Source of the DNA: Fontivita pretiosa
Lineage (GTDB): Bacteria > Planctomycetota > Phycisphaerae > Tepidisphaerales > Tepidisphaeraceae
Assembly: GCF_050410795.1 (NCBI RefSeq)
Contig: NZ_CP191258.1
Coordinates: forward strand, 2,232,001 to 2,296,000
Length of the DNA stretch: 64,000 nt
Reading direction: 5' to 3'
Shown: piece after piece, positions 8,471-20,212 of the stretch
Numbering within the stretch: the first letter of the stretch is position 1
Layout: every line of letters starts with the position of its first letter
Made by a program: the position numbers and the translations under genes
Notes under the pieces: generated by a model
What the model saw: only the letters and a program-made list of their open reading frames with translations
The model's database searches: none
What the model was told of the DNA's origin: nothing

Positions 8471-9498
8471 AGCAGCATCTGAACACGCTGTTCGTGACCA
8501 CCCAGGGCGCCTACCTCGCCAGGCAGGGCGAGTCCGTGCTCGTGCGCGTTCAAAAGCAGACACGGCTGCAAGTGCCTGTCCACAATCTCGGCGGGATCGT
8601 CTGCTTCGGCCGCGTCGGGGCAAGCCCGTCCTTGATGGGATTGTGCGGAGAACGGGGCGTGGGGATCAGCTTCATGAGCCGGCAGGGCAGGTTCCTGGCC
8701 CGGGTCAGCGGCTTTACCTCCGGCAATGTCCTGCTCCGTCGCCAGCAGTACCGCGCCGCCGACGACCCCGGCCACTGCGCCGCGATCGCGCGCGCCATGG
8801 TCCTGGGCAAGATCGCCAACTCACGGCAGGTACTGCTACGCGGTACCCGCGACTACCCCCAGTCGCCGGGCGCCGCCGCGCTGCAACAGGCGGCGAATCG
8901 GCTGGGACAGTCGCTGCACTGCTGCCCGCCAAACACCGAGCTGGACCGCGTGCGCGGAATCGAGGGCGAGTGCGCCGCCGAGTATTTCGCCGCGTTTGAT
9001 CACCTCATCACCGCACAGAAGCAGTCGTTCAGCTTCCGCCAGCGCAGTCGGCGTCCGCCGCTCGATCCGATCAACGCCCTGTTGAGCTTCTTGTATGCCC
9101 TGCTTACCGCCGACGCGCGATGCGCGTGCGAGGCCGTCGGGCTGGATCCGGCCGTCGGGTTCCTTCACCGCGATCGGCCGGGACGGCCAGGACTGGCGCT
9201 GGACCTCATGGAAGAACTCCGGCCCGTGCTCGCCGATCGACTCGCCCTTTCGTTGATCAACCGCAGGCAGATTTCGCCCGACGGTTTCGTCGTGGCCGAG
9301 ACCGCCGCTGTCTCGATGGACGACAACACCCGAAGAGCCGTCCTGGTCGCCTACCAGAAACGCAAGCAGGAGCAGATCTCGCATCCGTTCCTCAACGAAA
9401 AGGTCAGTGTCGGCTTGATTCTTCACCTTCAGGCGCTGCTGCTGGCCCGACACCTGCGCGGCGACCTGGACGCCTATCCGCCGTTCATCTGGCAGTGA
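8467..9498 (+). CDS. cas1: CRISPR integrase Cas1 (type I-C)
   Basis: A 343-aa Cas1 that catalyses spacer integration at the leader-repeat junction together with Cas2. The start is set by the ATGA overlap with cas4: MKQHLNTLFVTTQGAYLARQ is a typical I-C N-terminus. Catalytic metal ligands are visible in RGIEGECAAEYF (Glu near residue 165), VGFLHRDRPGRPGLALDL (His near 235) and the following acidic helix DLMEELRPVLAD. C-terminal SHPFLNEKVSVG is also family-typical. Nothing suggests loss of function. Confidence 0.95.
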   Translation: MKQHLNTLFVTTQGAYLARQGESVLVRVQKQTRLQVPVHNLGGIVCFGRVGASPSLMGLCGERGVGISFMSRQGRFLARVSGFTSGNVLLRRQQYRAADDPGHCAAIARAMVLGKIANSRQVLLRGTRDYPQSPGAAALQQAANRLGQSLHCCPPNTELDRVRGIEGECAAEYFAAFDHLITAQKQSFSFRQRSRRPPLDPINALLSFLYALLTADARCACEAVGLDPAVGFLHRDRPGRPGLALDLMEELRPVLADRLALSLINRRQISPDGFVVAETAAVSMDDNTRRAVLVAYQKRKQEQISHPFLNEKVSVGLILHLQALLLARHLRGDLDAYPPFIWQ

Positions 9499-9527
9499 CG
9501 CGAAACCCGAATTCGGAGCTTCATGCC

Positions 9528-9818
9528 ATGCTCGTGTTGGTCACCTACGACGTATCGACAACGACGCCCCAGGGCCGGCGAAGGCTCGCCAGGGTCGCCA
9601 GGACTTGCCAGGATTTCGGCCAGAGAGTCCAGAACTCGGTCTTTGAGTGCCAGGTCGATCCCGAACAGTTCGCCCGTCTCAAGCTCCGCCTTCTGGACAT
9701 CTTTGATGCCCGGCAGGACAGCTTGCGGTTCTATTTCCTGGGCTCCGGCCAGCGCAAAAAGGTCGAGCACCACGGCTGCAAGCCCTCGGTGGACTTCTCC
9801 GGCCCGCTGATTGCTTGA
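9528..9818 (+). CDS. cas2: CRISPR adaptation protein Cas2
   Basis: A 96-aa Cas2. It forms the central dimer of the Cas1-Cas2 integration complex. The ferredoxin-like start MLVLVTYDVSTTTPQGRRRL with the conserved Asp after the first strand, then CQDFGQRVQNSVFEC and DSLRFYFLGSG, are diagnostic. ATG 9528 is chosen over 9523, which is in another frame. It starts 29 bases after the cas1 stop and is the last cas gene, 222 bases before the first repeat. Confidence 0.93.
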   Translation: MLVLVTYDVSTTTPQGRRRLARVARTCQDFGQRVQNSVFECQVDPEQFARLKLRLLDIFDARQDSLRFYFLGSGQRKKVEHHGCKPSVDFSGPLIA

Positions 9819-10040
9819 CCAGGTACACCGCGGCTTGATGGGCTGCGCCGCAGATGCGGCCCCCGCGAACCGCCAGCGCTGGCCACATGGCCCGAGGATT
9901 CGCGATTTAGCTAAACTGATCTTTGACAAGTGAATAACCACCGCGTCCGCAGGTGCGGAACATCGCGCCTGCCAGCTTCCTGCAGGGTTCGCGGTCAAGG
10001 GCCTCTTGCTGCCGAGCGGGATTGGGTTTATGCATATGCG
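9819..10040 (+). promoter_or_regulatory. CRISPR leader
   Basis: A 222-base non-coding stretch between cas2 and the first repeat. It should hold the array promoter and the integration signal. A TTGACA occurs at 9923-9928 within an AT-richer patch, but no good -10 box lies at the right distance. Leader identity follows from cas gene position and repeat direction (repeats end GATTGAAAC away from cas2). Confidence 0.65.
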
Positions 10041-13000
10041 GTCGCTCCCCGCGCGGGAGCGTGGATTGAAACGGTGTCGAGGAAATCTGGATCTGCGCCG
10101 GCACGCAGGTCGCTCCCCGCGCGGGAGCGTGGATTGAAACATGCGCATCGCGATCGTGCTGATCACCGGATTCACGTCGCTCCCCGCGCGGGAGCGTGGA
10201 TTGAAACGCCGCCGCGCTGGCACGACACAACGCGGTGATCTCGTCGCTCCCCGCGCGGGAGCGTGGATTGAAACCCGACCGACGCCAGTCTGGTCGTCCC
10301 GCGCGGCGTCGCTCCCCGCGCGGGAGCGTGGATTGAAACCACGATGACGCTGGACAAAGGCGATGCATACCAGGCGTCGCTCCCCGCGCGGGAGCGTGGA
10401 TTGAAACTTGCGCGGGGCAGGCGATTGCGGTTTGTGATCGGTCGCTCCCCGCGCGGGAGCGTGGATTGAAACCGGCATGCGATGCGATCTGGCTGGATGT
10501 CGAGGGGTCGCTCCCCGCGCGGGAGCGTGGATTGAAACCGCCCGCTCCAGCGCATCAATCAATTGTCCCAGCGTCGCTCCCCGCGCGGGAGCGTGGATTG
10601 AAACAGCCTCGTCAGTTGCATCGCGTATCAGAACGCCGGCGTCGCTCCCCGCGCGGGAGCGTGGATTGAAACCTGCTGCCGTGGGCCCGCAGGCTTGGGA
10701 TCGCCGAGTCGCTCCCCGCGCGGGAGCGTGGATTGAAACCGGAGGACAGATCACCTACCTGACCGTGCGTCGCAGTCGCTCCCCGCGCGGGAGCGTGGAT
10801 TGAAACGTCTGCGCTGCGCTGAGCGAGAGCGTGCCGCCGCTGGTCGCTCCCCGCGCGGGAGCGTGGATTGAAACACCGAATATACGCTGCCATTCGTGAT
10901 GAGCGCGAAGTCGCTCCCCGCGCGGGAGCGTGGATTGAAACTTTTCCCGTCCAGAGTGCGGCGTGAGGATCTGGCGTCGCTCCCCGCGCGGGAGCGTGGA
11001 TTGAAACCTCGAGGCCGCGGCGTCCAAGCTGGTCGCGTTCGCGTCGCTCCCCGCGCGGGAGCGTGGATTGAAACCCGAAACCCCCGTCCTCGCGCGCGGT
11101 CTTGGCGCTGTCGCTCCCCGCGCGGGAGCGTGGATTGAAACGAATCGTGCATCGAGTATCATCATGTTGCCTCCTGGTCGCTCCCCGCGCGGGAGCGTGG
11201 ATTGAAACTGGCCGAGGCCAAAACCGCCGGCATTGTCGGCCCGGTCGCTCCCCGCGCGGGAGCGTGGATTGAAACACCGTGAGGATGGACCAGCGGTTGA
11301 ATGCGCCAACGTCGCTCCCCGCGCGGGAGCGTGGATTGAAACGGCACACCCGTATATTGGCCGTCGCTGTCCCAATGTCGCTCCCCGCGCGGGAGCGTGG
11401 ATTGAAACCCGCACAGCCTGCGAGCGATGAACAGAGTCAGCCTGTCGCTCCCCGCGCGGGAGCGTGGATTGAAACATCCTCGGCCGCCGCAGCCGCGGCA
11501 CGCTGCTGCGTCGCTCCCCGCGCGGGAGCGTGGATTGAAACCCGACCGACCGACAGCTGGCAACGTGTCGATGGCGTCGCTCCCCGCGCGGGAGCGTGGA
11601 TTGAAACATGTTTCACCGGTTCCATACGGCTCGTTCCGCCGGTCGCTCCCCGCGCGGGAGCGTGGATTGAAACGCCGAGACGCGTGATCTGCTGGCGAAA
11701 CTGATCCGGCAGTCGCTCCCCGCGCGGGAGCGTGGATTGAAACCAGCCCAGAACACACGAGCAAACGGCGCGCGGAGTGTCGCTCCCCGCGCGGGAGCGT
11801 GGATTGAAACCACCCTGCGAAATTCTCGCGCGGGCTGATCGAGCGCGTCGCTCCCCGCGCGGGAGCGTGGATTGAAACCCTGGGTTTTCGCGATCTGATC
11901 CAGGACGCCAAGATGTCGCTCCCCGCGCGGGAGCGTGGATTGAAACACGCGCATTGCCGGCGACAGCGGGCCAACGTCGGGGTCGCTCCCCGCGCGGGAG
12001 CGTGGATTGAAACAGGACCTGCCTGCGGCGGGCGATACTACCGATACGACGTCGCTCCCCGCGCGGGAGCGTGGATTGAAACCTTCGACAAGCGTCTGAT
12101 CGCCGCCAGTCTCCACGTCGCTCCCCGCGCGGGAGCGTGGATTGAAACCTGGGCGCGGCGCTGGTGGACGGGGGCGAGGTCACGTCGCTCCCCGCGCGGG
12201 AGCGTGGATTGAAACTGAAGGTTCTCAAGCCGCGCGGTGTACGTACCCGGGTCGCTCCCCGCGCGGGAGCGTGGATTGAAACCAGACCGCCGCCGATTTG
12301 GACGATCGCGCCCAGCGTGTCGCTCCCCGCGCGGGAGCGTGGATTGAAACCGATGGGGCTGGATGATCCGCAGCGTACGCAGTGTCGCTCCCCGCGCGGG
12401 AGCGTGGATTGAAACCTGCGGCGAATGTCCTGCGCATGCTGCGCCACGTCGCTCCCCGCGCGGGAGCGTGGATTGAAACCTGGAGAGCCTATCACCCCAG
12501 CGTCCGATTCCTGGGGTCGCTCCCCGCGCGGGAGCGTGGATTGAAACCTCCTTGCCGGCCAAGCCGGCTGATGTTGAGCCGAGCACGTCGCTCCCCGCGC
12601 GGGAGCGTGGATTGAAACACTACCGTAATCCAATCTCCAAAGCCGCCCGTGATGTCGCTCCCCGCGCGGGAGCGTGGATTGAAACACGTCGTCGCGCTGG
12701 CGATCGACGCTCTGCTCCTTGTCGCTCCCCGCGCGGGAGCGTGGATTGAAACCGCCTAGCGCTCGCGATGGGCCGCAGCGTGCGGGAGGTCGCTCCCCGC
12801 GCGGGAGCGTGGATTGAAACGATCTCGAATTCGGTCTGAGTCCCAGGCTGGTCCACGTCGCTCCCCGCGCGGGAGCGTGGATTGAAACAAAATTGGCCGC
12901 ACTCCAGACCGTCGTTCCGCGGCGTCGCTCCCCGCGCGGGAGCGTGGATTGAAACTGCTGTATGGCGGCACCCGCGGCGTGGTGAAGGCGGTCGCTCCCC

Positions 13001-16000
13001 GCGCGGGAGCGTGGATTGAAACCGCCTAGCGCTCGCGATGGGCCGCAGCGTGCGGGAGCGTCGCTCCCCGCGCGGGAGCGTGGATTGAAACGATCGCGGA
13101 CCGACGACATCGCGCGCGGTCGTGGATGTCGCTCCCCGCGCGGGAGCGTGGATTGAAACTCATCAATCCCAAAACGTCAACTGCCTGAACGGCGTCGCTC
13201 CCCGCGCGGGAGCGTGGATTGAAACCTGCTCGCGCTGCCGCTCGGCTGCCCGCTCCTCGGGTCGCTCCCCGCGCGGGAGCGTGGATTGAAACTGTTGGGG
13301 TCGTGCTGCCGGAGGATCGGCTTGCGCGTCGCTCCCCGCGCGGGAGCGTGGATTGAAACCTGTATCCGTGCTATCTGGATGCGGTTGATGCTGCGGGTCG
13401 CTCCCCGCGCGGGAGCGTGGATTGAAACACACTGGCGATCAACCGACGCTGGACGAAACCCGGTCGCTCCCCGCGCGGGAGCGTGGATTGAAACTCTTGG
13501 ATCGTCGATTTGCCGACCTGCGTGCCCGCGTCGCTCCCCGCGCGGGAGCGTGGATTGAAACACGCTGCCGAGCTGATGAATAGTCCATGAACCGTGTCGC
13601 TCCCCGCGCGGGAGCGTGGATTGAAACCGTGGCGGGCGTCTAGCTGTCCAGTGGCGCAATACGTCGCTCCCCGCGCGGGAGCGTGGATTGAAACTCGACG
13701 ATCTCGGATACGTTCCCGAAATCGTCTGCGGGTCGCTCCCCGCGCGGGAGCGTGGATTGAAACCCGAACCCTGGCGCGCACGACGACCAGGTTGACGCGC
13801 GTCGCTCCCCGCGCGGGAGCGTGGATTGAAACAGCGGTGGACGCTGATTTCGTCCAAGTTCCCGAAGTCGCTCCCCGCGCGGGAGCGTGGATTGAAACTT
13901 CTTCTTCGGCGCAGCGGGCGGCGGCGGGCCCGCGGAGTCGCTCCCCGCGCGGGAGCGTGGATTGAAACAATCCATCGCGGGGCGGCCTGCGATGCGTCTA
14001 CGGGTCGCTCCCCGCGCGGGAGCGTGGATTGAAACTGTGAGGCGCAGATCCGCGACCGCTTCCACGAGGTCGCTCCCCGCGCGGGAGCGTGGATTGAAAC
14101 CGGGCTGGCTCGGCCAAGCGAGAGGCCCAGCAGCGTCGCTCCCCGCGCGGGAGCGTGGATTGAAACAGGAATTGGCAACCCGTCGCACCGCGTGCATGGC
14201 CAGGTCGCTCCCCGCGCGGGAGCGTGGATTGAAACGGTTGACCACCACGCGGATTTCCCCGGCATTGGCGGGTCGCTCCCCGCGCGGGAGCGTGGATTGA
14301 AACCGGGATCAAGCCGCACCGCCCATTGAAGCTGCGGCGTCGCTCCCCGCGCGGGAGCGTGGATTGAAACGCTGGACATCGCCGCCTATGCGGCGTGGCG
14401 GAAAGTCGCTCCCCGCGCGGGAGCGTGGATTGAAACTTTTCCGCTGGCAGAACGCTGTGATGCGCTGAACGCGTCGCTCCCCGCGCGGGAGCGTGGATTG
14501 AAACATCCGGTCTCATGTGATGTCCTCCTTGCGGGAATAGTCGCTCCCCGCGCGGGAGCGTGGATTGAAACATTGGGGAAACTCATCGTTCCGCCGGAGA
14601 CCTTGGCGGGTCGCTCCCCGCGCGGGAGCGTGGATTGAAACTCACTTCCGACGTCATTCGCCACGGCGCGGGCGAGGTCGCTCCCCGCGCGGGAGCGTGG
14701 ATTGAAACTGGCTCACCAGCCCCCAGGCGTTGCGTTTGCGCAGGTCGCTCCCCGCGCGGGAGCGTGGATTGAAACCGCGTTGGACCTGCTGCGTAGCGTG
14801 CAGGCTCGCGGTCGCTCCCCGCGCGGGAGCGTGGATTGAAACTCGTAGATCGCCCCCGGCGCCGTGCGCTCGCCGGGTCGCTCCCCGCGCGGGAGCGTGG
14901 ATTGAAACTGCTTCCTCCGCCGGCGATCGACGATCATCCACAGTCGCTCCCCGCGCGGGAGCGTGGATTGAAACAGCCCAAACCTCTGCCGCAGGTAGGC
15001 GAGTACCTGTCGCTCCCCGCGCGGGAGCGTGGATTGAAACTGCTTCATCAGGCTGAATGCCAAGCGACCGAAGAGTCGCTCCCCGCGCGGGAGCGTGGAT
15101 TGAAACGGTGCGCCCGCTGCTGCGGCGAATCAGGACCTCGAGTCGCTCCCCGCGCGGGAGCGTGGATTGAAACTGCTCGGCCTCGCGCTGCTGGGCCTCT
15201 CGCTTGGGTGTCGCTCCCCGCGCGGGAGCGTGGATTGAAACGGATCCGAGGCCAATCTCATGCGGCATCGACCAAGTCGCTCCCCGCGCGGGAGCGTGGA
15301 TTGAAACCGCTACCGGGCGTATTGGTGGCGGACGATCCGTCGTCGGGTCGCTCCCCGCGCGGGAGCGTGGATTGAAACCGGGCTACATCCAGGCGAAAAT
15401 CGATAGGAACCTGGTCGCTCCCCGCGCGGGAGCGTGGATTGAAACACCGTAAAAACGTCTACTACTTCCCAGCCAACGTCTGGGTCGCTCCCCGCGCGGG
15501 AGCGTGGATTGAAACACGATGGAACGGACGACAGGCTCACCGGCGACGCTGCGGTCGCTCCCCGCGCGGGAGCGTGGATTGAAACATCGTAATCATCGTC
15601 GATACCGGAATCAAAACGAGCGGTCGCTCCCCGCGCGGGAGCGTGGATTGAAACCGCGGCGTCCGTGCCGGCATCGACGCGGGCATGGAGTCGCTCCCCG
15701 CGCGGGAGCGTGGATTGAAACTGAAGTACCGAATACAGTCGATCGCCGACGGCCCGGTCGCTCCCCGCGCGGGAGCGTGGATTGAAACCGACAGACAGGT
15801 TTGTGGTCGGGACGCTGCGAGCCAGTCGCTCCCCGCGCGGGAGCGTGGATTGAAACCACGATCACCTCGCCGCCCCATTCGGGGACCGGCACGTCGCTCC
15901 CCGCGCGGGAGCGTGGATTGAAACATCAGACCAGTGAACCTGATAGGTCTTTTCCATGGTCGCTCCCCGCGCGGGAGCGTGGATTGAAACGGTGGCATGG

Positions 16001-18554
16001 ACCAGCTCCGGGGCGGGGGCCATGCGAGTCGCTCCCCGCGCGGGAGCGTGGATTGAAACGTCCTGCACCGCGTCGTCCACAGATAGCCGCACGCGGGTCG
16101 CTCCCCGCGCGGGAGCGTGGATTGAAACGACCTACAAACCGGCGCTGTTCGGGTTCACGCCGGGTCGCTCCCCGCGCGGGAGCGTGGATTGAAACTCCAT
16201 CGGTTTGGTGTCCGCCGTTACGACCCCGAGTCGCTCCCCGCGCGGGAGCGTGGATTGAAACGTGCCGGCGCGAATGACCGACAACCCGTACCTGGAGTCG
16301 CTCCCCGCGCGGGAGCGTGGATTGAAACTCGGAGCTCCAGACCCGGAAATGGAAATGATCGAAAAGGTCGCTCCCCGCGCGGGAGCGTGGATTGAAACAT
16401 GCGATTCCTCGAATGTCAGTCAAGTCTCGCCTGGTCGCTCCCCGCGCGGGAGCGTGGATTGAAACTCGCGCACCAGCTACAGCAGCGCCCGGGCAGCGCG
16501 GTCGCTCCCCGCGCGGGAGCGTGGATTGAAACTGTCGTCATCTCACGTGCCCGCCGATTGTCACCGCGTCGCTCCCCGCGCGGGAGCGTGGATTGAAACA
16601 GCGGTTTCACGGGCTGGATCGCAACACGGCGTGGAGTCGCTCCCCGCGGGAGCGTGGATTGAAACGTGCAGCGCACCAGGTGCGCCGTCAGCCTTGCGCG
16701 GTCGCTCCCCGCGCGGGAGCGTGGATTGAAACAGCAGGTTGATCTGGCCATCCGCGCGCTGACCGGAGTCGCTCCCCGCGCGGGAGCGTGGATTGAAACC
16801 AGTAGACTGCCTTGTTGCCCAGTAGATTTTCAATCCCCTGTCGCTCCCCGCGCGGGAGCGTGGATTGAAACTGGCTGTGCCTGCGGCACGGCCAACCCGA
16901 AATCACGCTGTCGCTCCCCGCGCGGGAGCGTGGATTGAAACCGATGCACGCGAAGACGCCGCTGTGGGTAGCGACGTCGCTCCCCGCGCGGGAGCGTGGA
17001 TTGAAACAACGATCGCGTGGCCGAGGTGGGCGAAGAGAGCGGTCGCTCCCCGCGCGGGAGCGTGGATTGAAACACCTGCTGCGACTGCTGGCACAGCTTG
17101 AGGGGGCGTGGGAGTCGCTCCCCGCGCGGGAGCGTGGATTGAAACGTGCAGCGCACCAGGTGCGCCGTCAGCCTTGCGCGGTCGCTCCCCGCGCGGGAGC
17201 GTGGATTGAAACTCGCGCACCAGCTACAGCAGCGCCCGGGCAGCGCGGTCGCTCCCCGCGCGGGAGCGTGGATTGAAACAGCGGTTTCACGGGCTGGATC
17301 GCAACACGGCGTGGAGTCGCTCCCCGCGCGGGAGCGTGGATTGAAACGTGCAGCGCACCAGGTGCGCCGTCAGCCTTGCGCGGTCGCTCCCCGCGCGGGA
17401 GCGTGGATTGAAACAGCAGGTTGATCTGGCCATCCGCGCGCTGACCGGAGTCGCTCCCCGCGGGAGCGTGGATTGAAACCAGTAGACTGCCTTGTTGCCC
17501 AGTAGATTTTCAATCCCCTGTCGCTCCCCGCGCGGGAGCGTGGATTGAAACTCGCGACTGCGGAGGGCGGCGGGCGTGGATGTGCGTCGCTCCCCGCGCG
17601 GGAGCGTGGATTGAAACAATCAGCAGGGACGCGCATTATCGATTTCGACTGGTCGCTCCCCGCGCGGGAGCGTGGATTGAAACTGGCTATGCCTGCGGCA
17701 CGGCCAACCCGAAATCACGCTGTCGCTCCCCGCGCGGGAGCGTGGATTGAAACCGATGCACGCGAAGACGCCGCTGTGGGTAGCGACGTCGCTCCCGCGC
17801 GGGAGCGTGGATTGAAACAACGATCGCGTGGCCGAGGTGGGCGAAGAGAGCGGTCGCTCCCCGCGCGGGAGCGTGGATTGAAACACCTGCTGCGACTGCT
17901 GGCACAGCTTGAGGGGGGCGTGGGAGTCGCTCCCGCGCGGGAGCGTGGATTGAAACGTTGCCGAGGCCGACAGCGCCACCGTGCCCGCCGGTCGCTCCCC
18001 GCGCGGGAGCGTGGATTGAAACAGGATGATGCCGCGGCGCAACGGCTGCTGCACGCGGGTCGCTCCCCGCGCGGGAGCGTGGATTGAAACGGGTGATGCA
18101 CCGCGGCAAGCAGCGCAGCGCGGTGTCGCTCCCCGCGCGGGAGCGTGGATTGAAACCCGCTCCAGCAGCGGCGGCGGCGGAACGATCCACCGGGGGGTCG
18201 CTCCCCGCGCGGGAGCGTGGATTGAAACATGGGCAAATGGGTCTGCTGTTTTGCCTGCTACGCGTCGCTCCCCGCGCGGGAGCGTGGATTGAAACATCAC
18301 AGCCCAGCAGGCCGGCGATCTCGGTGGTCTTGTCGCTCCCCGCGCGGGAGCGTGGATTGAAACTGCCATGTCGCTGCTCCCTTCAGTCTCGATTCGGGTC
18401 GCTCCCCGCGCGGGAGCGTGGATTGAAACCCTCCGCGGTGGAACAAAAACCTCGCTCCATGTCGGGTCGCTCCCCGCGCGGGAGCGTGGATTGAAACGTG
18501 TACCCAATCAAGGACGAGAAGGGCAACGTCAAATGTCGCTCCCCGCGCGGGAGC
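10041..18554 (+). CRISPR. Type I-C CRISPR array, about 126 complete repeats plus a cut one
   Basis: A 32-base repeat beginning GTCGCTCCCC and ending GTGGATTGAAAC, nearly invariant across 8.5 kb, with spacers of about 33-40 bases. By hand I counted 126 complete repeats and a 127th (18535-18554) cut after its 20th base. The repeat contains an inverted pair CGCTCCC/GGGAGCG suited to Cas5c processing. Four repeats in the distal part are short: 30 bases at 16636-16665 and 17450-17479, 31 bases at 17788-17818 and 17926-17956. Some spacers recur (see the duplication entry), and one spacer at 12753-12788 recurs at 13023-13058. The array ends abruptly at an IS. Confidence 0.98.
16466..17956 (+). repeat. 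Segmental duplication of spacers inside the array
   Basis: Nine spacers in order (starting at 16466, 16600, 16666, 16732, 16800, 16872, 16941, 17008 and 17074) recur in the same order from 17213 to 17925. The copies are not collinear throughout. The first copy has an extra spacer at 16533. The second has two extra at 17552 and 17618, between members that are adjacent in the first copy. One spacer (gtgcagcgcacc...) occurs three times, at 16666, 17145 and 17348. One pair differs by a single base (TGGCTGTGCC at 16872, TGGCTATGCC at 17684). All four shortened repeats lie here. Confidence 0.85.
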
Positions 18555-19860
18555 CAGGGCAAACGCATATGACTACCCAGCAATAAGCTTGAGTATGAAC
18601 TGGTGATCCCAGCCAGCGATTTTCCGACGGCCGCGGATGCTGGCTCGTTTGGTGAAACGCGTGCCTTTGTCTTTCAGCAGGTTCAGGGCGATTCGCCGCA
18701 GGCGGCTGACGTTTTCCGGGGCGTGGTTTTTGCGGATGCGGCTGTCATCCTCATGGAAGCTCACGTCCAGCACATGGTGCAGTCCATTTTCCACGCCCCA
18801 GTGCCCGCGGATGGCGTCGCCGACCTGGGCTGCGGAAGGTTTGGCAATACTGCTGATGTAGTAGCGTCGCTCCACGCCTGCCCCTGCCAGCGGCACGTCG
18901 CGAACGGCCTGGACGACAGCCACGGACTTCAGTCCCGGCCAATCGCCCGCGACTTTGAGCCACCCGTCGATCCGGTCGGCTCCTCACCCACACCCGCCGG
19001 GTCTCGATCCGCCCGTGATCCGCATCGGTCGATTCGTCGCAGTCGTGTTCGACTCCTTTGAACTTCTCCAGGATCATCTCGTCCAGGTTTCGCACCAACG
19101 CATCGTGAAGCGCAGGCTGGTTTTCCTTTACGCACAGCAGGTAATCCCCGCCGCGGTCCAGAATCGTCTGGCAGACTTCCTTTTGGCAGCCCAAGGCGTC
19201 GAGGGTCACGATCGCGCCGTTCAGGTCCAGCATCCCCAGCAGTTGCAGGATGCCGCTCAGTTCCCGGCCCTTGCCTTCGGTCTTGAGCTGGCTGAAGACC
19301 TGACCGTTGTCCTGCACAAACAGGCTGAGCAGATGGGCCATGCCGCTCTTGTCCCAGGCGTGCTCGAAGGATCGGCGGATGGATTTGCCGTCAATCGCCA
19401 CCAGCTTGCCGGCCGAAAGTTTCACGACCGAACTCATCCAGGTCATGAAGCACCGCTCAAAGGCCGTGGGGTCCAGACGGGAAAAGACCCGCCGGAAGGT
19501 GTCGGCCGAGGGCACGCCATGCCTCAGGTCCAGAAAGGTCCTGAACCACGACTGCTTGGCCCGGGCGAAATCCTCAAAGTCCTCCCAGCCGTCGGCATCG
19601 CAGATGACGGCACAGATGGCGATGACCAGGATGTCGATCAGGCGGTGACGCACGTTCTTTGCCCGCGGGTCGGGCAGATCCAGAAAAAAGCGCAAAGGAC
19701 CAGTGGTCGCAGAGCCGTCCATGGCAAAGCTCCTGGAAAGGGACGATGGAATCAACCTTCGCGAGGCCTCGCGACCAGGACGGCATCAATAGCAGACTAA
19801 AGGCCTGGCGCAACACCAGCAGACGCTAACTTACAATAGCGTCATATGCGCTTCCCCTGG
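18555..19860 (-). mobile_element. ISAs1-family insertion sequence ending the CRISPR array
   Basis: A 1306-bp element bounded by imperfect 19-bp inverted ends: CAGGGCAAACGCATATGAC at 18555-18573 and the complement of CAGGGGAAGCGCATATGAC at 19842-19860 (two mismatches). The left end sits exactly inside a CRISPR repeat, after its 20th base. The right flank (GAGGTGAGCAG) is neither a target duplication of the left flank nor the missing repeat half, so DNA beyond the right end has been lost or exchanged. Its transposase is frameshifted. Confidence 0.88.
18573..19722 (-). pseudogene. ISAs1-family transposase, frameshifted
   Basis: A DDE transposase of the ISAs1 (H-repeat protein) family. The N-terminal part, from ATG 19722 with AGGAG upstream, has RFFLDLPDPRAKNVRH, LIDILVIAICAVICDADGWE and LVAIDGKSIRRSFE. 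The C-terminal part has AIRGHWGVENGLHHVLDVSF and PENVSRLRRIALNLLKDKG. The two lie in different frames, with the break near 18970-18995, just after RIETRRVWV. The next residues expected (IDGWLKVAGDWPGLKSV) are in another frame containing a TGA. Either an inactivating indel or a sequencing error explains it. Confidence 0.85.
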
Positions 19861-20212
19861 AGGTGAGCAGTGTACCATGAGTTCAACGGGTGCAAGGATA
19901 AAATCTTCGAGCTACACTCGAGGATTTTTCTTGACAGATCGCGCCGGCGAATCTGTAATGCGAAAGTCTGATCTGGTTGTGCGGGCCCGGGGGCCAAGGG
20001 CCGTACAGCAGCGGATCCCACGTCGTGCGTCGTACCGCTGCCGACCTCTGAGCCTGATTGTGTGCTGACATCTCAACGCGGTTGCACATCATGCAACCGC
20101 AACGTTTCCGTCGTTGCCGGGCGAAGTCTCGGAGTGCCCCGTCGGCGCGCACGAGGCACTAGGTGGCCCAGGGGTGTTGCGCGCATGTGACGGGACAAAA
20201 CAGGAGCGTGCC
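19861..20212. other. Intergenic region upstream of the secreted-protein and Rhs genes
   Basis: About 350 bases without a convincing gene. It holds one good promoter match (19931-19959) and no CRISPR repeat remnant, which matters because the array should have continued here if the IS insertion had been simple. Confidence 0.55.
19931..19959 (+). promoter_or_regulatory. Candidate sigma-70-type promoter
   Basis: TTGACA at 19931-19936 and TGTAAT at 19954-19959 with an ideal 17-base spacer. It would drive the gene at 20213 with a leader of roughly 245 bases, and perhaps the Rhs gene behind it. Pattern match only. Confidence 0.45.

Noticed and set aside
17480..17520. A spacer containing GATTTTCAATCCCC, similar to the complement of the repeat end
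   Set aside because: The match is short and the spacer recurs only as part of the block duplication; chance similarity is likelier than a self-targeting or tracr-like element.
10041..18554. Many ORFs across the array reading SLPARERGLK, VAPRAGAWIET, FQSTLPRGER, VSIHAPARGAT or FNPRSRAGSD repeats
   Set aside because: They are translations of the CRISPR repeat in different frames, a well-known source of false proteins.
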